From Enterobacter sichuanensis (GTDB taxonomy: Bacteria > Pseudomonadota > Gammaproteobacteria > Enterobacterales > Enterobacteriaceae), in NCBI RefSeq assembly GCF_002939185.1, contig NZ_POVL01000019.1:1-64000 (forward strand): 64,000 bases of DNA. Direction: 5' to 3'. The notes below the pieces were generated by a model. That model made no database searches and had not been told where the DNA came from. It saw nothing but the letters and a program-made list of their open reading frames with translations. Below, one piece after another: positions 10,016 through 20,877 of the stretch; the stretch's first letter is position 1, and every line of letters starts with the position of its first letter. The translations under genes and the position numbers were made by a program.

Positions 10016-11713
10016 TTAGTTTTCTTTAATCCACAACACCTGCCATGGAGTAAGGGTTAGCGTTGTATCGGTAATAGCATTTCCGGCGATCAAATCCCTG
10101 CCAACTGAAATATCGGATTGCACCGTTTGGGTACGTTCGCTGAAATTAAATATTGCGGTTATCTTTTCACCCGACACCGCAACGCGAGTGATTTTTAAAA
10201 TTGCGCTTCCTGATGTACTAAAATACGCTTCACTGTCAGGATGAAATGCTTTTTCCATCCGTCGCAGCGCAATTAACCGGCTTAACGCGGAATAGACCTG
10301 ATATCGCAAACTGTTTTTATTTTCCAACGCGCCATCAATTTGTCCTGCAACATATTTCTCTCGATTAATCGCACGGTTGTATCCCAGGCGCTTAACCCCT
10401 TCATAATCATTACGCGAACCCAGAATACTCTGAATATAAACCGCAGGCACACCCGGGAAACTTAACAGCACGGCATGTGCCAGAATAAAACGGGCCACAC
10501 GTTGATTATCATCACAATCACGCGTACTTAATGCATCCAGATAGGTTACGTTAATTTCATAAGGGCTTCGGGTACCATCCGGGTTATTTTTCCAGTTAAC
10601 CAGCGCCCCTTCGTGCTGAAGTTTTTCAACCAGGGAGAGGATCTCTGATTCGGGTAAAATTCCCCGTAACGGATTAAGGCCAATCCCGTCATGCGAGGCC
10701 AGGAAGTTGAACCAGGTGGTGTTCGTTGAGGGCAGCGTGAGCGACGCAGCCCACTCACTGAGAACACGAACATCCTGACTATGCACCGCATGCAGTACCA
10801 GCGGAGGCAGCGAGAACTGGTAAACCATCTGCGCTTCATTTTCACCGTTGCCAAAGTAAGAGATGTTGTCTTGATGCGGAACGTTGGTCTCCGTGATGAT
10901 CACCGTGCCAGGTGCAACGACGTCGGTAATGGCGCGGAAGAGCTGAATGAGGAGATGCGTTTGTTCAAGGTGGATGCAGCATGTTCCGGGCGTTTTCCAC
11001 ATAAACCCAACGGCATCCAGACGGATGTAACGCGCCCCTTCAATCAGGTAATGCAGCAGCACGTCAACCATCGCAATCAGCACCTGTGGCGAGGCGAAAT
11101 TGAGATCGACCTGGTCGTCACTGAAGGTGGTCCACAGGTGGCGTACGCTGCCATCATGAAGCGTGAAAGGTGTAAGAAGCGGTAATGCGCGCGGACGCGT
11201 TACGGCGGAGAGGTCAGTTTGAGGATCGACAGCAATAAAGAAATCGTCGTACCCTGGGGTTTGTTTAAGATAATTAGCAAACCATTTGCTTTTGGCTGAC
11301 ATGTGGTTACAGACAAAATCAAACATCAAACTGGTTGACTGTTTTAATTCGGCAACGTCTCGCCATGTTCCTGTTTCAGGTGCAACTTCATGATAATCAA
11401 TGACAGAAAAACCGTCGTCCGAAGACCATGGGTAAAAAGGTAAGAGATGGACGTGAGAAAAAGAAGCAGAAAGCCATTTATTATAAAAACGTGTAAAAAC
11501 AGGAAGTGCCTTCTCCCCTTCTGCCGAAAACTGATCGGCATAGGTAATCAGAACAACATCATTTTCACCCCAATCCGTTTTACGCGTTTCCGTAATAACA
11601 GAAGCGGCCTTTCCGATATTTTCCAGTAGCGCATTGAGCTGGGCATCAGAAAACATTTCCCCGTAAATACGATTAATAAGTTCTTTAATTTTTGCGTTCA
11701 CTTTATTTTCCAT
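10016..11713 (-). CDS. ycjM: Glucosylglycerate-type phosphorylase YcjM (GH13_18)
   Basis: Sucrose-phosphorylase-family GH13 enzyme, 565 residues. Characterised relatives including E. coli YcjM act on 2-O-alpha-glucosylglycerate, releasing alpha-glucose 1-phosphate and glycerate. The catalytic nucleophile is D233 in RYIRLDAVGF and the acid/base is E275 in VIITETNVPHQDN; DFVCNHMS and FLASHDGIGLNP are the other conserved GH13 regions. It is the first gene of the ycj operon. A LacI-type operator overlaps its ribosome-binding region. AT content is somewhat higher than in the rest of the operon. Confidence 0.9.
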   Translation of the reverse strand: MENKVNAKIKELINRIYGEMFSDAQLNALLENIGKAASVITETRKTDWGENDVVLITYADQFSAEGEKALPVFTRFYNKWLSASFSHVHLLPFYPWSSDDGFSVIDYHEVAPETGTWRDVAELKQSTSLMFDFVCNHMSAKSKWFANYLKQTPGYDDFFIAVDPQTDLSAVTRPRALPLLTPFTLHDGSVRHLWTTFSDDQVDLNFASPQVLIAMVDVLLHYLIEGARYIRLDAVGFMWKTPGTCCIHLEQTHLLIQLFRAITDVVAPGTVIITETNVPHQDNISYFGNGENEAQMVYQFSLPPLVLHAVHSQDVRVLSEWAASLTLPSTNTTWFNFLASHDGIGLNPLRGILPESEILSLVEKLQHEGALVNWKNNPDGTRSPYEINVTYLDALSTRDCDDNQRVARFILAHAVLLSFPGVPAVYIQSILGSRNDYEGVKRLGYNRAINREKYVAGQIDGALENKNSLRYQVYSALSRLIALRRMEKAFHPDSEAYFSTSGSAILKITRVAVSGEKITAIFNFSERTQTVQSDISVGRDLIAGNAITDTTLTLTPWQVLWIKEN

Positions 11714-11726
11714 GGTAGCGGTCCCA
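11713..11726. promoter_or_regulatory. Candidate LacI-family (YcjW-type) operator before ycjM
   Basis: TGGTAGCGGTCCCA directly abuts and overlaps the ycjM start codon. It is identical to the site before ycjU at 1766-1779. On the coding strand the two copies share TGGGACCGCTACCAyGGA with one mismatch in 18. The palindrome with central CG fits LacI-family operators. Regulation by YcjW is inferred from the E. coli operon. Confidence 0.55.
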
Positions 11727-11794
11727 CGGATGGCAATCTACTCCCATGGAAAATATCTGTCAACGGACCGGGAGGCAGAAAAAGGCATTGCAAA

Positions 11795-11821
11795 GCAGCT
11801 CAACGCAGTATTGTGAGCTGC
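11795..11821 (-). terminator. Hairpin between pspD and ycjM
   Basis: An 8-bp perfect stem (GCAGCTCA/TGAGCTGC) with an 11-nt loop. The minus-strand tail is only TTTG, so it would be a weak terminator for the psp transcript. Confidence 0.35.
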
Positions 11822-11907
11822 CGCAAAGAAAGAATGGGGAAAAGCGAAAATAGCGTTAACTGTCGCCAGCCCTGCTCACGAAAGAGAAAGGCCAACGCGA
11901 GGGGGCA

Positions 11908-12132
11908 TTACCGGGTGAAATAACGGCGTGAAAGCCGTTTTGCAACGTTTTGCAACAGCGGTTCGAGTGCCACGGCCAGCACCATTCTGACCGGCTTGCG
12001 GGCAACCGATTTAATCGCCCACCCCGCTACCCCAGCCGGACCGTAACGTAACGCGGTCATCAGGACCAGCTTACCTGCGATTTTCAAGCCGGGTTTTACC
12101 TTCTGACCGGCCTGTTGCCAGTGTTGTTTCAT
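11908..12132 (-). CDS. pspD: Phage shock protein PspD
   Basis: Small peripheral inner-membrane protein of the phage-shock envelope-stress operon, 74 residues (73 in E. coli). It is basic, with a central hydrophobic stretch ([19 protein letters not shown]) and a basic C-terminus (RLSRRYFTR). Its exact role is not defined. It is the last psp gene here: the rhodanese gene pspE, which follows it in E. coli, is absent and ycjM comes next after about 195 bp. Confidence 0.9.
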   Translation of the reverse strand: MKQHWQQAGQKVKPGLKIAGKLVLMTALRYGPAGVAGWAIKSVARKPVRMVLAVALEPLLQNVAKRLSRRYFTR

Positions 12133-12144
12133 CTCTTTTCTCTC

Positions 12145-12504
12145 TTAAAGCTGACGGAAACGACTTCTCAGCGTAAAGGTATCGGATGTGACATAACGTT
12201 CCATTTCCCGTAACCGCCTCTCACCGGCGGCGAGTTGCTCATCCACAGCATTGAGGAGATCGCTGCTGGTGGGAGCCCCTTCCGCAGCCAGTTCCCCTTC
12301 CGGCATCGGGTCAAGGACAAACGACAGAATGATGTACGCCACCAGGGTAATAAATGCCAGACCGAAGAAGATCGACAGCACGGTGACCACGCGGACCAGT
12401 TTTACCGGGACATCAAGATAATGGGCCAGCCCGGCACAAACGCCTCGCACCATGCCCTGCTGCGGAATACGCCACAACTTTTTGTTCAGATTCAGTCCAG
12501 ACAT
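12145..12504 (-). CDS. pspC: Phage shock protein PspC
   Basis: Inner-membrane sensor/regulator of the Psp response, 119 residues. It contains the PspC domain (WRIPQQGMVRGVCAGLAHYLDV), a strong transmembrane segment near residues 38-65, and a C-terminal regulatory helix (LREMERYVTS). With PspB it recruits PspA away from PspF. Its ATG overlaps the pspB stop by one base (TAATG), so the two are probably translationally coupled. Confidence 0.94.
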   Translation of the reverse strand: MSGLNLNKKLWRIPQQGMVRGVCAGLAHYLDVPVKLVRVVTVLSIFFGLAFITLVAYIILSFVLDPMPEGELAAEGAPTSSDLLNAVDEQLAAGERRLREMERYVTSDTFTLRSRFRQL

Positions 12505-12728
12505 TAACGATCCCTCCAGTTTGGGTGTTCGGCATCGAGAATGGCTTCCAGCGCCTGAATGCGTTCGCGCATTCTGTTCGCCTCCTCGGAGAGTTGTGCC
12601 AGACGCTGTTGTTCACTCTGGGAAAGTTCGCCCCGTGAAGAACGGTTGCTGTAGTGCAGCCAGAGCCATATCGGCAATACGAACAGCACGAAAATAGTCA
12701 GGGGAATGGCCAGAAAAAGCGCGCTCAT
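12504..12728 (-). CDS. pspB: Phage shock protein PspB
   Basis: Inner-membrane partner of PspC in stress sensing, 74 residues. It has an N-terminal membrane helix (ALFLAIPLTIFVLFVLPIWLWL) followed by a cytoplasmic coiled coil (QRLAQLSEEANRMRERIQALE) with a leucine-zipper-like pattern. The ATG at 12728 gives the E. coli length; an upstream in-frame start at 12758 adds an unrelated, non-conserved tail. Confidence 0.94.
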   Translation of the reverse strand: MSALFLAIPLTIFVLFVLPIWLWLHYSNRSSRGELSQSEQQRLAQLSEEANRMRERIQALEAILDAEHPNWRDR

Positions 12729-12777
12729 GTGTACTCCTTGTCTTACGAGGCGGCACACTCAGGTGCCGCAGGCATTA

Positions 12778-13467
<690 letters not shown>

Positions 13468-13497
13468 TTATCGGGCGATGCCCTGCTGTACAGATAA

Positions 13498-13514
13498 TAC
13501 AAAACCCGTGCCAA
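13498..13514 (-). promoter_or_regulatory. Sigma54 promoter of pspABCD
   Basis: Read on the minus strand, TTGGCACGGGTTTTGTA has GG and GT dinucleotides separated by ten bases. This fits the -24/-12 pattern and closely resembles the E. coli pspA promoter. An AT-rich stretch upstream (around 13515-13540) could hold the IHF site, with PspF sites between there and pspF. Confidence 0.8.
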
Positions 13515-13612
13515 CTTTTTATCTCATTGATTTTTATGAGGCTGATTGCTTTTCGGGCAACGCGCAACTATGCTTACCTGGTGAATATCGCTAAGGAGTG
13601 GTTAATTTCATC

Positions 13613-14590
13613 ATGCCTGGATACAAAGACAATTTACTCGGTGAAGCCAACAGTTTTCTGGAAGTGCTGGAACAGGTCTCCCGCCTTGCGCCGCTCAATA
13701 AACCGGTGCTCATCATCGGTGAACGCGGAACCGGAAAGGAGCTGATAGCCAACCGTCTGCATTATTTGTCCGGGCGCTGGGATGGCCCCTTCATTTCCCT
13801 TAACTGCGCGGCGCTCAATGAAAATTTGCTCGACAGCGAGCTCTTCGGCCATGAAGCGGGCGCGTTTACCGGCGCCCAGAAGCGCCATCCCGGACGCTTT
13901 GAACGCGCCGACGGTGGCACACTGTTTCTCGACGAACTGGCCACCGCGCCGATGCTGGTGCAGGAAAAACTGCTGCGCGTGATTGAGTACGGCGAGCTGG
14001 AGCGTGTCGGCGGCAGCCAGCCGCTGCAGGTCAATGTGCGCCTGGTCTGCGCCACCAACGCCAACCTGCCGGAAAGGGTCGCGGAGGAAAAATTCCGTGC
14101 CGATCTGCTTGACCGGCTGGCTTTTGACGTCGTTCAGCTTCCCCCGTTGCGCGAGCGGCGAAGCGACATCATGCTGCTGGCAGAACAGTTTGCTATCCAG
14201 ATGTGCCGTGAACTGGGTCTGCCGCTCTTCCCCGGCTTTAGCGACTATGCCCGGGAGACGCTGCTTGCTTATCACTGGCCGGGAAATATCCGCGAGCTGA
14301 AAAACGTCGTCGAGCGTTCCGTCTATCGCCACGCCAGCAGCGAGACGGAGCTGGACAACATTATTATCGATCCTTTTCAGCGTAGCGCCCCCCCGATATC
14401 CGCTCCGTCGTTGTCGGCCGATGCGCCCACCCTTCCCCTGGATTTACGTCAGTTCCAGCACGACCAAGAGCAACAGCTGCTGGAACAAAGCCTGAAGGCA
14501 GCAAAATATAACCAGAAACGGGCAGCTGAACTGCTGGGTCTGACCTACCATCAGTTAAGGGCATTGCTCAAAAAGCATCAAATGCGCTGA
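13613..14590 (+). CDS. pspF: Psp operon transcriptional activator PspF
   Basis: Sigma54-dependent AAA+ enhancer-binding protein, 325 residues from the ATG at 13613, the E. coli length. Walker A (GERGTGKE) is at 36-43, the sigma54-contact loop GAFTGA at 83-88, and a Walker B-like LFLDEL and RADLLDRL follow. A C-terminal Fis-type helix-turn-helix (NQKRAAELLGLTYHQLRALL) binds DNA. There is no receiver domain, as expected for a protein controlled by PspA. AAGGAG lies 14 bases before the ATG; a GTG start at 13598 would overlap it and is less likely. It is divergent from pspA. Confidence 0.94.
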   Translation: MPGYKDNLLGEANSFLEVLEQVSRLAPLNKPVLIIGERGTGKELIANRLHYLSGRWDGPFISLNCAALNENLLDSELFGHEAGAFTGAQKRHPGRFERADGGTLFLDELATAPMLVQEKLLRVIEYGELERVGGSQPLQVNVRLVCATNANLPERVAEEKFRADLLDRLAFDVVQLPPLRERRSDIMLLAEQFAIQMCRELGLPLFPGFSDYARETLLAYHWPGNIRELKNVVERSVYRHASSETELDNIIIDPFQRSAPPISAPSLSADAPTLPLDLRQFQHDQEQQLLEQSLKAAKYNQKRAAELLGLTYHQLRALLKKHQMR

Positions 14591-14678
14591 CAATATCAGC
14601 ACTTACCCGCAGACATTTTTACGAAGCAGGCGTAAGTGCGATACACTTTGCAGATCGAACCTAAAAACCTTAAAAATT

Positions 14679-16319
14679 ATGCGTCTGGTTTTATCGTCCT
14701 TTTTTGCACTCGGTCTGTTCAGCAGCCTGGCCTTTGCTGCGCCCGGGCAAACGCCGCAGCCTGACATTCGAGACAGCGGCTTCGTCTATTGCGTCAGCGG
14801 CCAGGTGGACACCTTCAACCCGCAAAAAGCGGGCAGCGGCCTGATTGTCGATACCCTCGCCGCCCAGCTTTACGATCGGCTGCTTGATGTCGATCCTTAC
14901 ACCTACCGTCTGGTCCCCGAACTGGCGGAGAGCTGGGAAGTATTGGATAACGGCGCAACCTACCGTTTTCATCTTCGTGATGATGTGGCGTTTCAGCGCA
15001 CGACGTGGTTTACCCCCACGCGCAAGCTGAACGCGGACGATGTGGTCTTTACGTTCCAGCGTATCTTTAACCGCAATCACCCGTGGCATAACGTCAACGG
15101 CAGCAACTTCCCCTATTTCGACAGCCTGCAGTTTGCCGACACTGTTAAGAGCGTGCGCAAGCTGGATAACCGAACGGTGGAATTTACGCTGACCCGACCG
15201 GATGCCTCTTTCCTCTGGCACCTGGCGACTCACTATGCGTCCGTTATGTCGGCCGAATACGCGGCGAAGCTGACGAAAAAAGATCGTCAGGAGCTGCTCG
15301 ATCGCCAGCCGGTCGGCACCGGTCCGTTCCAGCTGGCCGAATACCGCGCCGGGCAATACATTCGTCTGCAGCGCCACGAACATTTCTGGCGCGGCACGCC
15401 GCTGATGCCGCAGGTGGTGGTCGATCTGGGTTCCGGCGGGACGGGGCGTCTGTCAAAACTGCTCACCGGTGAGTGTGATGTGCTCGCCTGGCCTGCTGCC
15501 AGCCAGCTCACCATTTTGCGCGACGACCCGCGCCTGCGTCTGACGTTACGTCCCGGCATGAACATCGCTTATCTGGCCTTTAACACCGATAAGCCGCCGT
15601 TGAATAACCCTGCCGTTCGTCATGCGCTGGCGCTGGCGATCAACAACCAGCGCCTGATGCAGTCGATCTACTACGGCACAGCGGAAACCGCCGCCTCAAT
15701 TTTACCGCGCGCCTCGTGGGCCTACGACGGTGAGGCTAAAATTACGGAATACAATCCGGCAAAAGCGCGCGAACAACTGAAGGCGCTGGGCGCGGAAAAC
15801 CTCACGCTGCAACTTTGGGTACCCACCAGTTCCCAGGCGTGGAACCCGAGCCCGCTCAAGACCGCCGAGCTGCTGCAGGCGGATATGGCGCAGGTCGGCG
15901 TGAAGGTGATCATCGTACCGGTAGAGGGCCGTTTCCAGGAGGCGCGCCTGATGGACATGAATCATGATTTAACCCTGACCGGCTGGGCCACCGACAGTAA
16001 CGATCCGGACAGCTTCTTCCGTCCGTTGCTTAGCTGCGCGGCGATAAACTCGCAGACTAACTACGCCCACTGGTGTCACCGGGAGTTTGACGCCGTGCTG
16101 CAAAAAGCGCTGGCTTCCCAACAGCTGGCTTCCCGCATCGACGCCTATGATGAAGCACAGAAGATCCTCGCTCAGGAGCTGCCGGTGTTGCCGCTGGCCT
16201 CCTCCCTGCGTCTGCAGGCCTATCGTTATGATATTAAAGGCCTGGTGCTGAGTCCTTTCGGCAACGCCTCGTTCGCCGGTGTGTCGCGTGAAAAAGAACA
16301 AGAGGTGAAAAAACCATGA
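14679..16319 (+). CDS. sapA: Peptide-binding periplasmic protein SapA
   Basis: DppA/OppA-type solute-binding protein, 546 residues, with a cleavable signal peptide ending near AFA-APG at residue 20. In Salmonella and Haemophilus the Sap system is linked to antimicrobial-peptide resistance; in E. coli sapBCDF is linked to putrescine export. Typical SBP family 5 features are visible ([27 protein letters not shown]). It starts the sapABCDF operon and overlaps sapB by 4 bp (ATGA). Confidence 0.94.
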   Translation: MRLVLSSFFALGLFSSLAFAAPGQTPQPDIRDSGFVYCVSGQVDTFNPQKAGSGLIVDTLAAQLYDRLLDVDPYTYRLVPELAESWEVLDNGATYRFHLRDDVAFQRTTWFTPTRKLNADDVVFTFQRIFNRNHPWHNVNGSNFPYFDSLQFADTVKSVRKLDNRTVEFTLTRPDASFLWHLATHYASVMSAEYAAKLTKKDRQELLDRQPVGTGPFQLAEYRAGQYIRLQRHEHFWRGTPLMPQVVVDLGSGGTGRLSKLLTGECDVLAWPAASQLTILRDDPRLRLTLRPGMNIAYLAFNTDKPPLNNPAVRHALALAINNQRLMQSIYYGTAETAASILPRASWAYDGEAKITEYNPAKAREQLKALGAENLTLQLWVPTSSQAWNPSPLKTAELLQADMAQVGVKVIIVPVEGRFQEARLMDMNHDLTLTGWATDSNDPDSFFRPLLSCAAINSQTNYAHWCHREFDAVLQKALASQQLASRIDAYDEAQKILAQELPVLPLASSLRLQAYRYDIKGLVLSPFGNASFAGVSREKEQEVKKP

Positions 16320-17281
16320 TTATTTTTACCTTACGTCGGCTCCTGTTGCTGCTGGTGACGCTCTTTTTCCTGAACTTTGTCGGCTTCAGCCTGAGCTATT
16401 TTACGCCGCATGCCCCGCTCCAGGGCTCTTCCCTGTGGGATGCCTGGCTCTTCTGGTTTAACGGGCTGCTGCACTGGGATTTTGGCGTGTCCAGCATTAA
16501 CGGACAGCTGATTTCCGAGCAGTTAAAAGAGGTCTTCCCGGCCACGATGGAACTGTGCATTCTGGCCTTCGGCTTTGCCCTGATGGTTGGCATTCCCGTG
16601 GGGATGTTGGCCGGCATTTATCGCAACAAATGGCAGGATAAGTTTATCAGTGCGCTGGCCCTGCTCGGCTTCTCCATCCCGGTCTTTTGGCTGGCGCTGC
16701 TGCTGACCCTTTTCTTCTCGCTGACAATGGGCTGGTTGCCGGTCTCAGGCCGTTTTGACCTGCTTTACACGGTGAAAACGGTGACGGGCTTTGCGATCGT
16801 TGACGCATGGCTCTCCGATTCCGTGTGGCGCGATGAGATGATCGTGAGCGCCCTGCGCCATATGGTATTGCCGGTGCTGACCCTGGCGGTGGCACCGACG
16901 ACCGAAGTGATCCGTCTGATGCGTCTGAGTACCATCGAGGTGTTTGACCAGAACTATGTTAAAGCCGCCGCGACGCGCGGGTTGTCGCGCCTGACCATCC
17001 TGCGTCGCAACGTCCTGCATAACGCCCTGCCGCCGGTAATCCCACGTCTGGGATTACAGTTTTCCACCATGCTCACGCTGGCCATGATCACCGAGATGGT
17101 CTTTAGCTGGCCCGGGCTGGGACGGTGGCTGATTAACGCTATCCGCCAGCAGGACTACGCGGCGATTTCGGCAGGGGTGATGGTGATTGGTTCGCTGGTG
17201 ATCATTGTGAACGTGTTGTCCGATATTCTGGGTGCCATGGCCAACCCATTGAAGCATAAGGAATGGTATGCCTTACGATAG
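16316..17281 (+). CDS. sapB: Sap ABC transporter permease SapB
   Basis: DppB-type inner-membrane permease, 321 residues with about six membrane segments and an EAA-like loop ([26 protein letters not shown]). It overlaps sapA by 4 bp and sapC by 14 bp, so the permease genes are tightly coupled. Confidence 0.94.
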   Translation: MIIFTLRRLLLLLVTLFFLNFVGFSLSYFTPHAPLQGSSLWDAWLFWFNGLLHWDFGVSSINGQLISEQLKEVFPATMELCILAFGFALMVGIPVGMLAGIYRNKWQDKFISALALLGFSIPVFWLALLLTLFFSLTMGWLPVSGRFDLLYTVKTVTGFAIVDAWLSDSVWRDEMIVSALRHMVLPVLTLAVAPTTEVIRLMRLSTIEVFDQNYVKAAATRGLSRLTILRRNVLHNALPPVIPRLGLQFSTMLTLAMITEMVFSWPGLGRWLINAIRQQDYAAISAGVMVIGSLVIIVNVLSDILGAMANPLKHKEWYALR

Positions 17282-18158
17282 CGTATACAGTGAAAAGCGC
17301 ACACCCGGTGTGCTGCGTACCGTGTGGCGTAAATTCTACGGCGACACCACGGCGATGATCGGCCTTTATGGCTGCGCCGGTCTGTTAGTGCTTTGCATTT
17401 TTGGTTCGTGGTTTGCGCCTTATGGTATCGATCAGCAGTTCCTTGGCTATCAGCTGCTGCCGCCTTCCTGGTCGCGCTACGGTGAAGTTTCCTTCTTCCT
17501 GGGAACGGACGATCTCGGACGTGACGTGCTAAGCCGCCTGCTGAGCGGTGCTGCCCCTACCGTGGGCGGTGCGTTTGTGGTGACATTTGCGGCAACGATC
17601 TGTGGGCTGGCGCTGGGTATTTTTGCGGGCTCCACCCATGGTCTGCGTTCGGCGGTGCTTAACCACATTCTCGATACGCTGCTCTCGATTCCCTCTCTGC
17701 TGCTGGCGATCATTGTGGTTGCCTTTGCCGGTCCGCACCTGTCTCATGCCATGTTCGCCGTCTGGCTGGCGATTCTGCCCCGCATCGTGCGTTCAGTTTA
17801 CAGCATGGTGCATGATGAGCTGGAAAAAGAGTATGTCGTCGCTGCGCGTCTGGACGGCGCGACGACCTTCAATATTCTCTGGTTTGCCGTTTTGCCTAAC
17901 ATTGCCGCCGGGCTGGTCACCGAGATCACCCGCGCCCTGTCGATGGCGATTCTGGACATCGCTGCGCTTGGCTTCCTCGACCTCGGCGCGCAGTTGCCCT
18001 CCCCTGAATGGGGCGCGATGCTCGGGGACGCGCTGGAATTAATCTACGTTGCGCCGTGGACGGTGATGCTGCCGGGTGCTGCCATTATGGTGAGCGTGTT
18101 GCTGATCAACCTGCTGGGCGACGGTATTCGCCGTGCAATTAACGCGGGGGTGCAATAA
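17268..18158 (+). CDS. sapC: Sap ABC transporter permease SapC
   Basis: DppC-type permease, 296 residues, with the N-terminal OppC domain, about six membrane helices and the cytoplasmic coupling loop [22 protein letters not shown]. It overlaps the sapD start by one base (TAATG). Confidence 0.94.
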   Translation: MPYDSVYSEKRTPGVLRTVWRKFYGDTTAMIGLYGCAGLLVLCIFGSWFAPYGIDQQFLGYQLLPPSWSRYGEVSFFLGTDDLGRDVLSRLLSGAAPTVGGAFVVTFAATICGLALGIFAGSTHGLRSAVLNHILDTLLSIPSLLLAIIVVAFAGPHLSHAMFAVWLAILPRIVRSVYSMVHDELEKEYVVAARLDGATTFNILWFAVLPNIAAGLVTEITRALSMAILDIAALGFLDLGAQLPSPEWGAMLGDALELIYVAPWTVMLPGAAIMVSVLLINLLGDGIRRAINAGVQ

Positions 18159-19150
18159 TGCCGCTTCTTGATATTCGCAACCTCACCATCGAATTCAAAA
18201 CCGGTGAAGGCTGGGTTAAAGCCGTCGATCGTATCAGTATTACCCTTGCTGAGGGTGAGATTCGCGGGCTGGTGGGTGAATCCGGCTCGGGGAAAAGCCT
18301 GATTGCCAAAGCCATTTGCGGCGTGGCAAAAGACAACTGGCGCGTGACCGCAGACCGTATGCGCTTTGATGATATCGACCTGCTGCGCCTCTCCCCGCGA
18401 GAGCGGCGTAAGCTGGTCGGGCATAACGTCTCGATGATTTTCCAGGAGCCGCAGTCCTGTCTCGACCCGTCCGAACGCGTGGGCAAACAGCTGATGCAGA
18501 ACATTCCCGGCTGGACCTATAAAGGCCGCTGGTGGCAGCGTTTCGGCTGGCGAAAACGCCGCGCCATTGAGCTGCTGCACCGCGTCGGGATCAAAGATCA
18601 TAAAGATGCGATGCGCAGCTTCCCCTATGAACTGACCGACGGTGAATGCCAGAAAGTGATGATTGCCATCGCGCTGGCTAATCAGCCGCGCCTGTTGATT
18701 GCGGATGAACCCACCAACGCGATGGAGCCCACCACGCAGGCGCAAATTTTCCGCCTGCTGTCGCGCCTCAACCAGAATAACAACACCACCATTTTGCTGA
18801 TCAGCCATGACCTGCAAATGCTCAGCAAATGGGCGGATAAAATTGATGTCATGTACTGCGGGCAAACGGTCGAAACTGCGCCAAGTGAAGATCTGATCAC
18901 CGCGCCGCATCATCCGTATACGCAGGCGCTTATCCGCGCGATTCCGGATTTTGGCAGCGCGATGCCGCACAAGAGCCGCCTGAATACCCTGCCGGGGGCG
19001 ATTCCGCTGCTGGAATCCTTGCCGATAGGCTGCCGTCTGGGGCCGCGATGTCCCTACGCGCAGCGCAAGTGCATTGAAACGCCGCGTCTGACGGGGGCTA
19101 AAAACCATCTTTATGCCTGTCATTTCCCGCTGAACATGGAGAGAGAGTGA
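18158..19150 (+). CDS. sapD: Sap ABC transporter ATPase SapD
   Basis: DppD-type ATPase, 330 residues. It has Walker A GESGSGKS, Walker [15 protein letters not shown]-loop [10 protein letters not shown], and the C-terminal oligopeptide-ABC domain with cysteines in [12 protein letters not shown]. The signature motif reads LTDGE instead of LSGGQ, as in E. coli SapD. In E. coli, SapD also supports Trk potassium uptake (TrkE). Confidence 0.94.
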   Translation: MPLLDIRNLTIEFKTGEGWVKAVDRISITLAEGEIRGLVGESGSGKSLIAKAICGVAKDNWRVTADRMRFDDIDLLRLSPRERRKLVGHNVSMIFQEPQSCLDPSERVGKQLMQNIPGWTYKGRWWQRFGWRKRRAIELLHRVGIKDHKDAMRSFPYELTDGECQKVMIAIALANQPRLLIADEPTNAMEPTTQAQIFRLLSRLNQNNNTTILLISHDLQMLSKWADKIDVMYCGQTVETAPSEDLITAPHHPYTQALIRAIPDFGSAMPHKSRLNTLPGAIPLLESLPIGCRLGPRCPYAQRKCIETPRLTGAKNHLYACHFPLNMERE

Positions 19151-19151
19151 A

Positions 19152-19958
19152 ATGGTCGAAACCTTGCTGGAAGTCCGCAACCTGAGTAAGACCTTTCGCT
19201 ATCGTACGGGGCTGTTTCATCGCCAGACGGTCGAAGCGGTAAAACCCCTGAGCTTTACCCTGCGTGAAAAACAGACCCTGGCGATCATCGGTGAGAACGG
19301 TTCCGGCAAATCCACGCTGGCAAAAATGCTGGCGGGAATGGTCGAACCGACCGACGGTGAAGTGCTGATAGACGATCATCCGCTGGTGTTCGGCGATTAC
19401 TCTTTCCGCAGCCAGCGCATCCGCATGATTTTCCAGGATCCGTCGACCTCGCTCAATCCACGCCAGCGCATTTCGCAGATCCTCGATTTTCCGCTGCGTC
19501 TGAACACTGACCTGGAGCCTGAGGCCCGCCGCAAGCGCATCGTTGAAACCCTGCGTATGGTTGGGCTGTTACCGGATCACGAAAGTTACTATCCCCATAT
19601 GCTGGCTCCCGGCCAGAAACAGCGTCTGGGTCTGGCGCGTGCGCTGATTTTGCGACCGAAAGTGATCATTGCCGACGAAGCGCTTGCCTCGCTGGATATG
19701 TCGATGCGCTCGCAGTTGATTAACCTGATGCTGGAATTGCAGGAAAAACAGGGTATCTCTTATATCTACGTGACCCAGCATCTGGGGATGATGAAACACA
19801 TCAGCGATCAGGTACTGGTCATGCACGAGGGGGAAGTTGTCGAGCGCGGCAGCACGGCGGATGTGATGGCCTCCCCACTCCATGAACTGACAAAACGACT
19901 GATTGCCGGTCATTTCGGTGAAGCATTGACAGCCGATGCGTGGCGAAAAGACCGATAA
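19152..19958 (+). CDS. sapF: Sap ABC transporter ATPase SapF
   Basis: DppF-type ATPase, 268 residues, with Walker A GENGSGKST, Walker B VIIADEALASLD and a YVTQHLGMM H-loop. The signature segment is degenerate (LAPGQKQRLGLARA), complementing the altered signature of SapD. It starts one base after sapD and ends the operon, about 124 bp before fabI. Confidence 0.94.
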   Translation: MVETLLEVRNLSKTFRYRTGLFHRQTVEAVKPLSFTLREKQTLAIIGENGSGKSTLAKMLAGMVEPTDGEVLIDDHPLVFGDYSFRSQRIRMIFQDPSTSLNPRQRISQILDFPLRLNTDLEPEARRKRIVETLRMVGLLPDHESYYPHMLAPGQKQRLGLARALILRPKVIIADEALASLDMSMRSQLINLMLELQEKQGISYIYVTQHLGMMKHISDQVLVMHEGEVVERGSTADVMASPLHELTKRLIAGHFGEALTADAWRKDR

Positions 19959-20082
19959 GCGCGCATTGAAAGAGTGGTCGGATTAACTAAGCACGCGACA
20001 CGTGATATTATCGCCGCGTTTTAACGACGATTGTCCCGATATGATGACAATCGGCACAACAATGAATATAAGGATTAAAGCT

Positions 20083-20871
20083 ATGGGTTTTCTTTCCGGT
20101 AAGCGCATTCTGGTGACTGGCGTTGCCAGCAAACTGTCCATCGCATACGGCATCGCACAGGCAATGCATCGCGAAGGCGCTGAGCTGGCGTTCACCTACC
20201 AGAACGACAAGCTGAAAGGCCGTGTTGAAGAGTTTGCCGCGCAGCTGGGTTCCAGCATTGTTCTGGAATGTGACGTTGCACAAGACGAAAGCATCGACGG
20301 CATGTTTGCTGAACTGGCAAAAGCATGGCCGAAATTCGACGGTTTCGTTCACTCCATCGGCTTCGCTCCTGGCGACCAGCTGGACGGCGACTACGTGAAC
20401 GCGGTTACCCGTGATGGCTTCAAAATCGCGCACGACATCAGCTCCTACAGCTTCGTTGCGATGGCGAAATCCTGCCGCGCGATGCTGAACCCGGGCGCAG
20501 CCCTGCTGACCCTGTCCTACCTGGGCGCTGAACGTGCTATCCCTAACTACAACGTGATGGGTCTGGCTAAAGCGTCTCTGGAAGCCAACGTACGCTACAT
20601 GGCGAATGCAATGGGTCCTGAAGGCGTGCGCGTTAACGCCATCTCTGCAGGTCCTATCCGCACCCTGGCCGCTTCCGGTATTAAAGATTTCCGTAAAATG
20701 CTGGCACACTGCGAAGCGGTTACCCCGATTCGTCGTACCGTTACCATTGAAGATGTGGGTAACTCTGCAGCATTCCTGTGCTCTGACCTTTCCGCTGGTA
20801 TCTCCGGCGAAGTGGTTCACGTTGACGGCGGCTTCAACATCGCCGCAATGAACGAGCTGGAAATTAAATAA
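20083..20871 (+). CDS. fabI: Enoyl-[acyl-carrier-protein] reductase (NADH) FabI
   Basis: Catalyses the last reductive step of each type II fatty-acid elongation cycle; target of triclosan. It has 262 residues, an N-terminal [16 protein letters not shown] Rossmann strand, and the atypical SDR catalytic pair Tyr156/Lys163 in [10 protein letters not shown]. The triclosan-site glycine in [10 protein letters not shown] is wild type. The ATG at 20083 follows TAAGGATTAAAGCT; an ORF extension upstream to 20002 is not conserved. Codon use is strongly optimised compared with the neighbours, suggesting high expression. Confidence 0.97.
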   Translation: MGFLSGKRILVTGVASKLSIAYGIAQAMHREGAELAFTYQNDKLKGRVEEFAAQLGSSIVLECDVAQDESIDGMFAELAKAWPKFDGFVHSIGFAPGDQLDGDYVNAVTRDGFKIAHDISSYSFVAMAKSCRAMLNPGAALLTLSYLGAERAIPNYNVMGLAKASLEANVRYMANAMGPEGVRVNAISAGPIRTLAASGIKDFRKMLAHCEAVTPIRRTVTIEDVGNSAAFLCSDLSAGISGEVVHVDGGFNIAAMNELEIK

Positions 20872-20877
20872 GCTATG

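Noticed and set aside
18044-19180. 378-codon reverse frame across sapD
   Set aside because: Antisense shadow of sapD.
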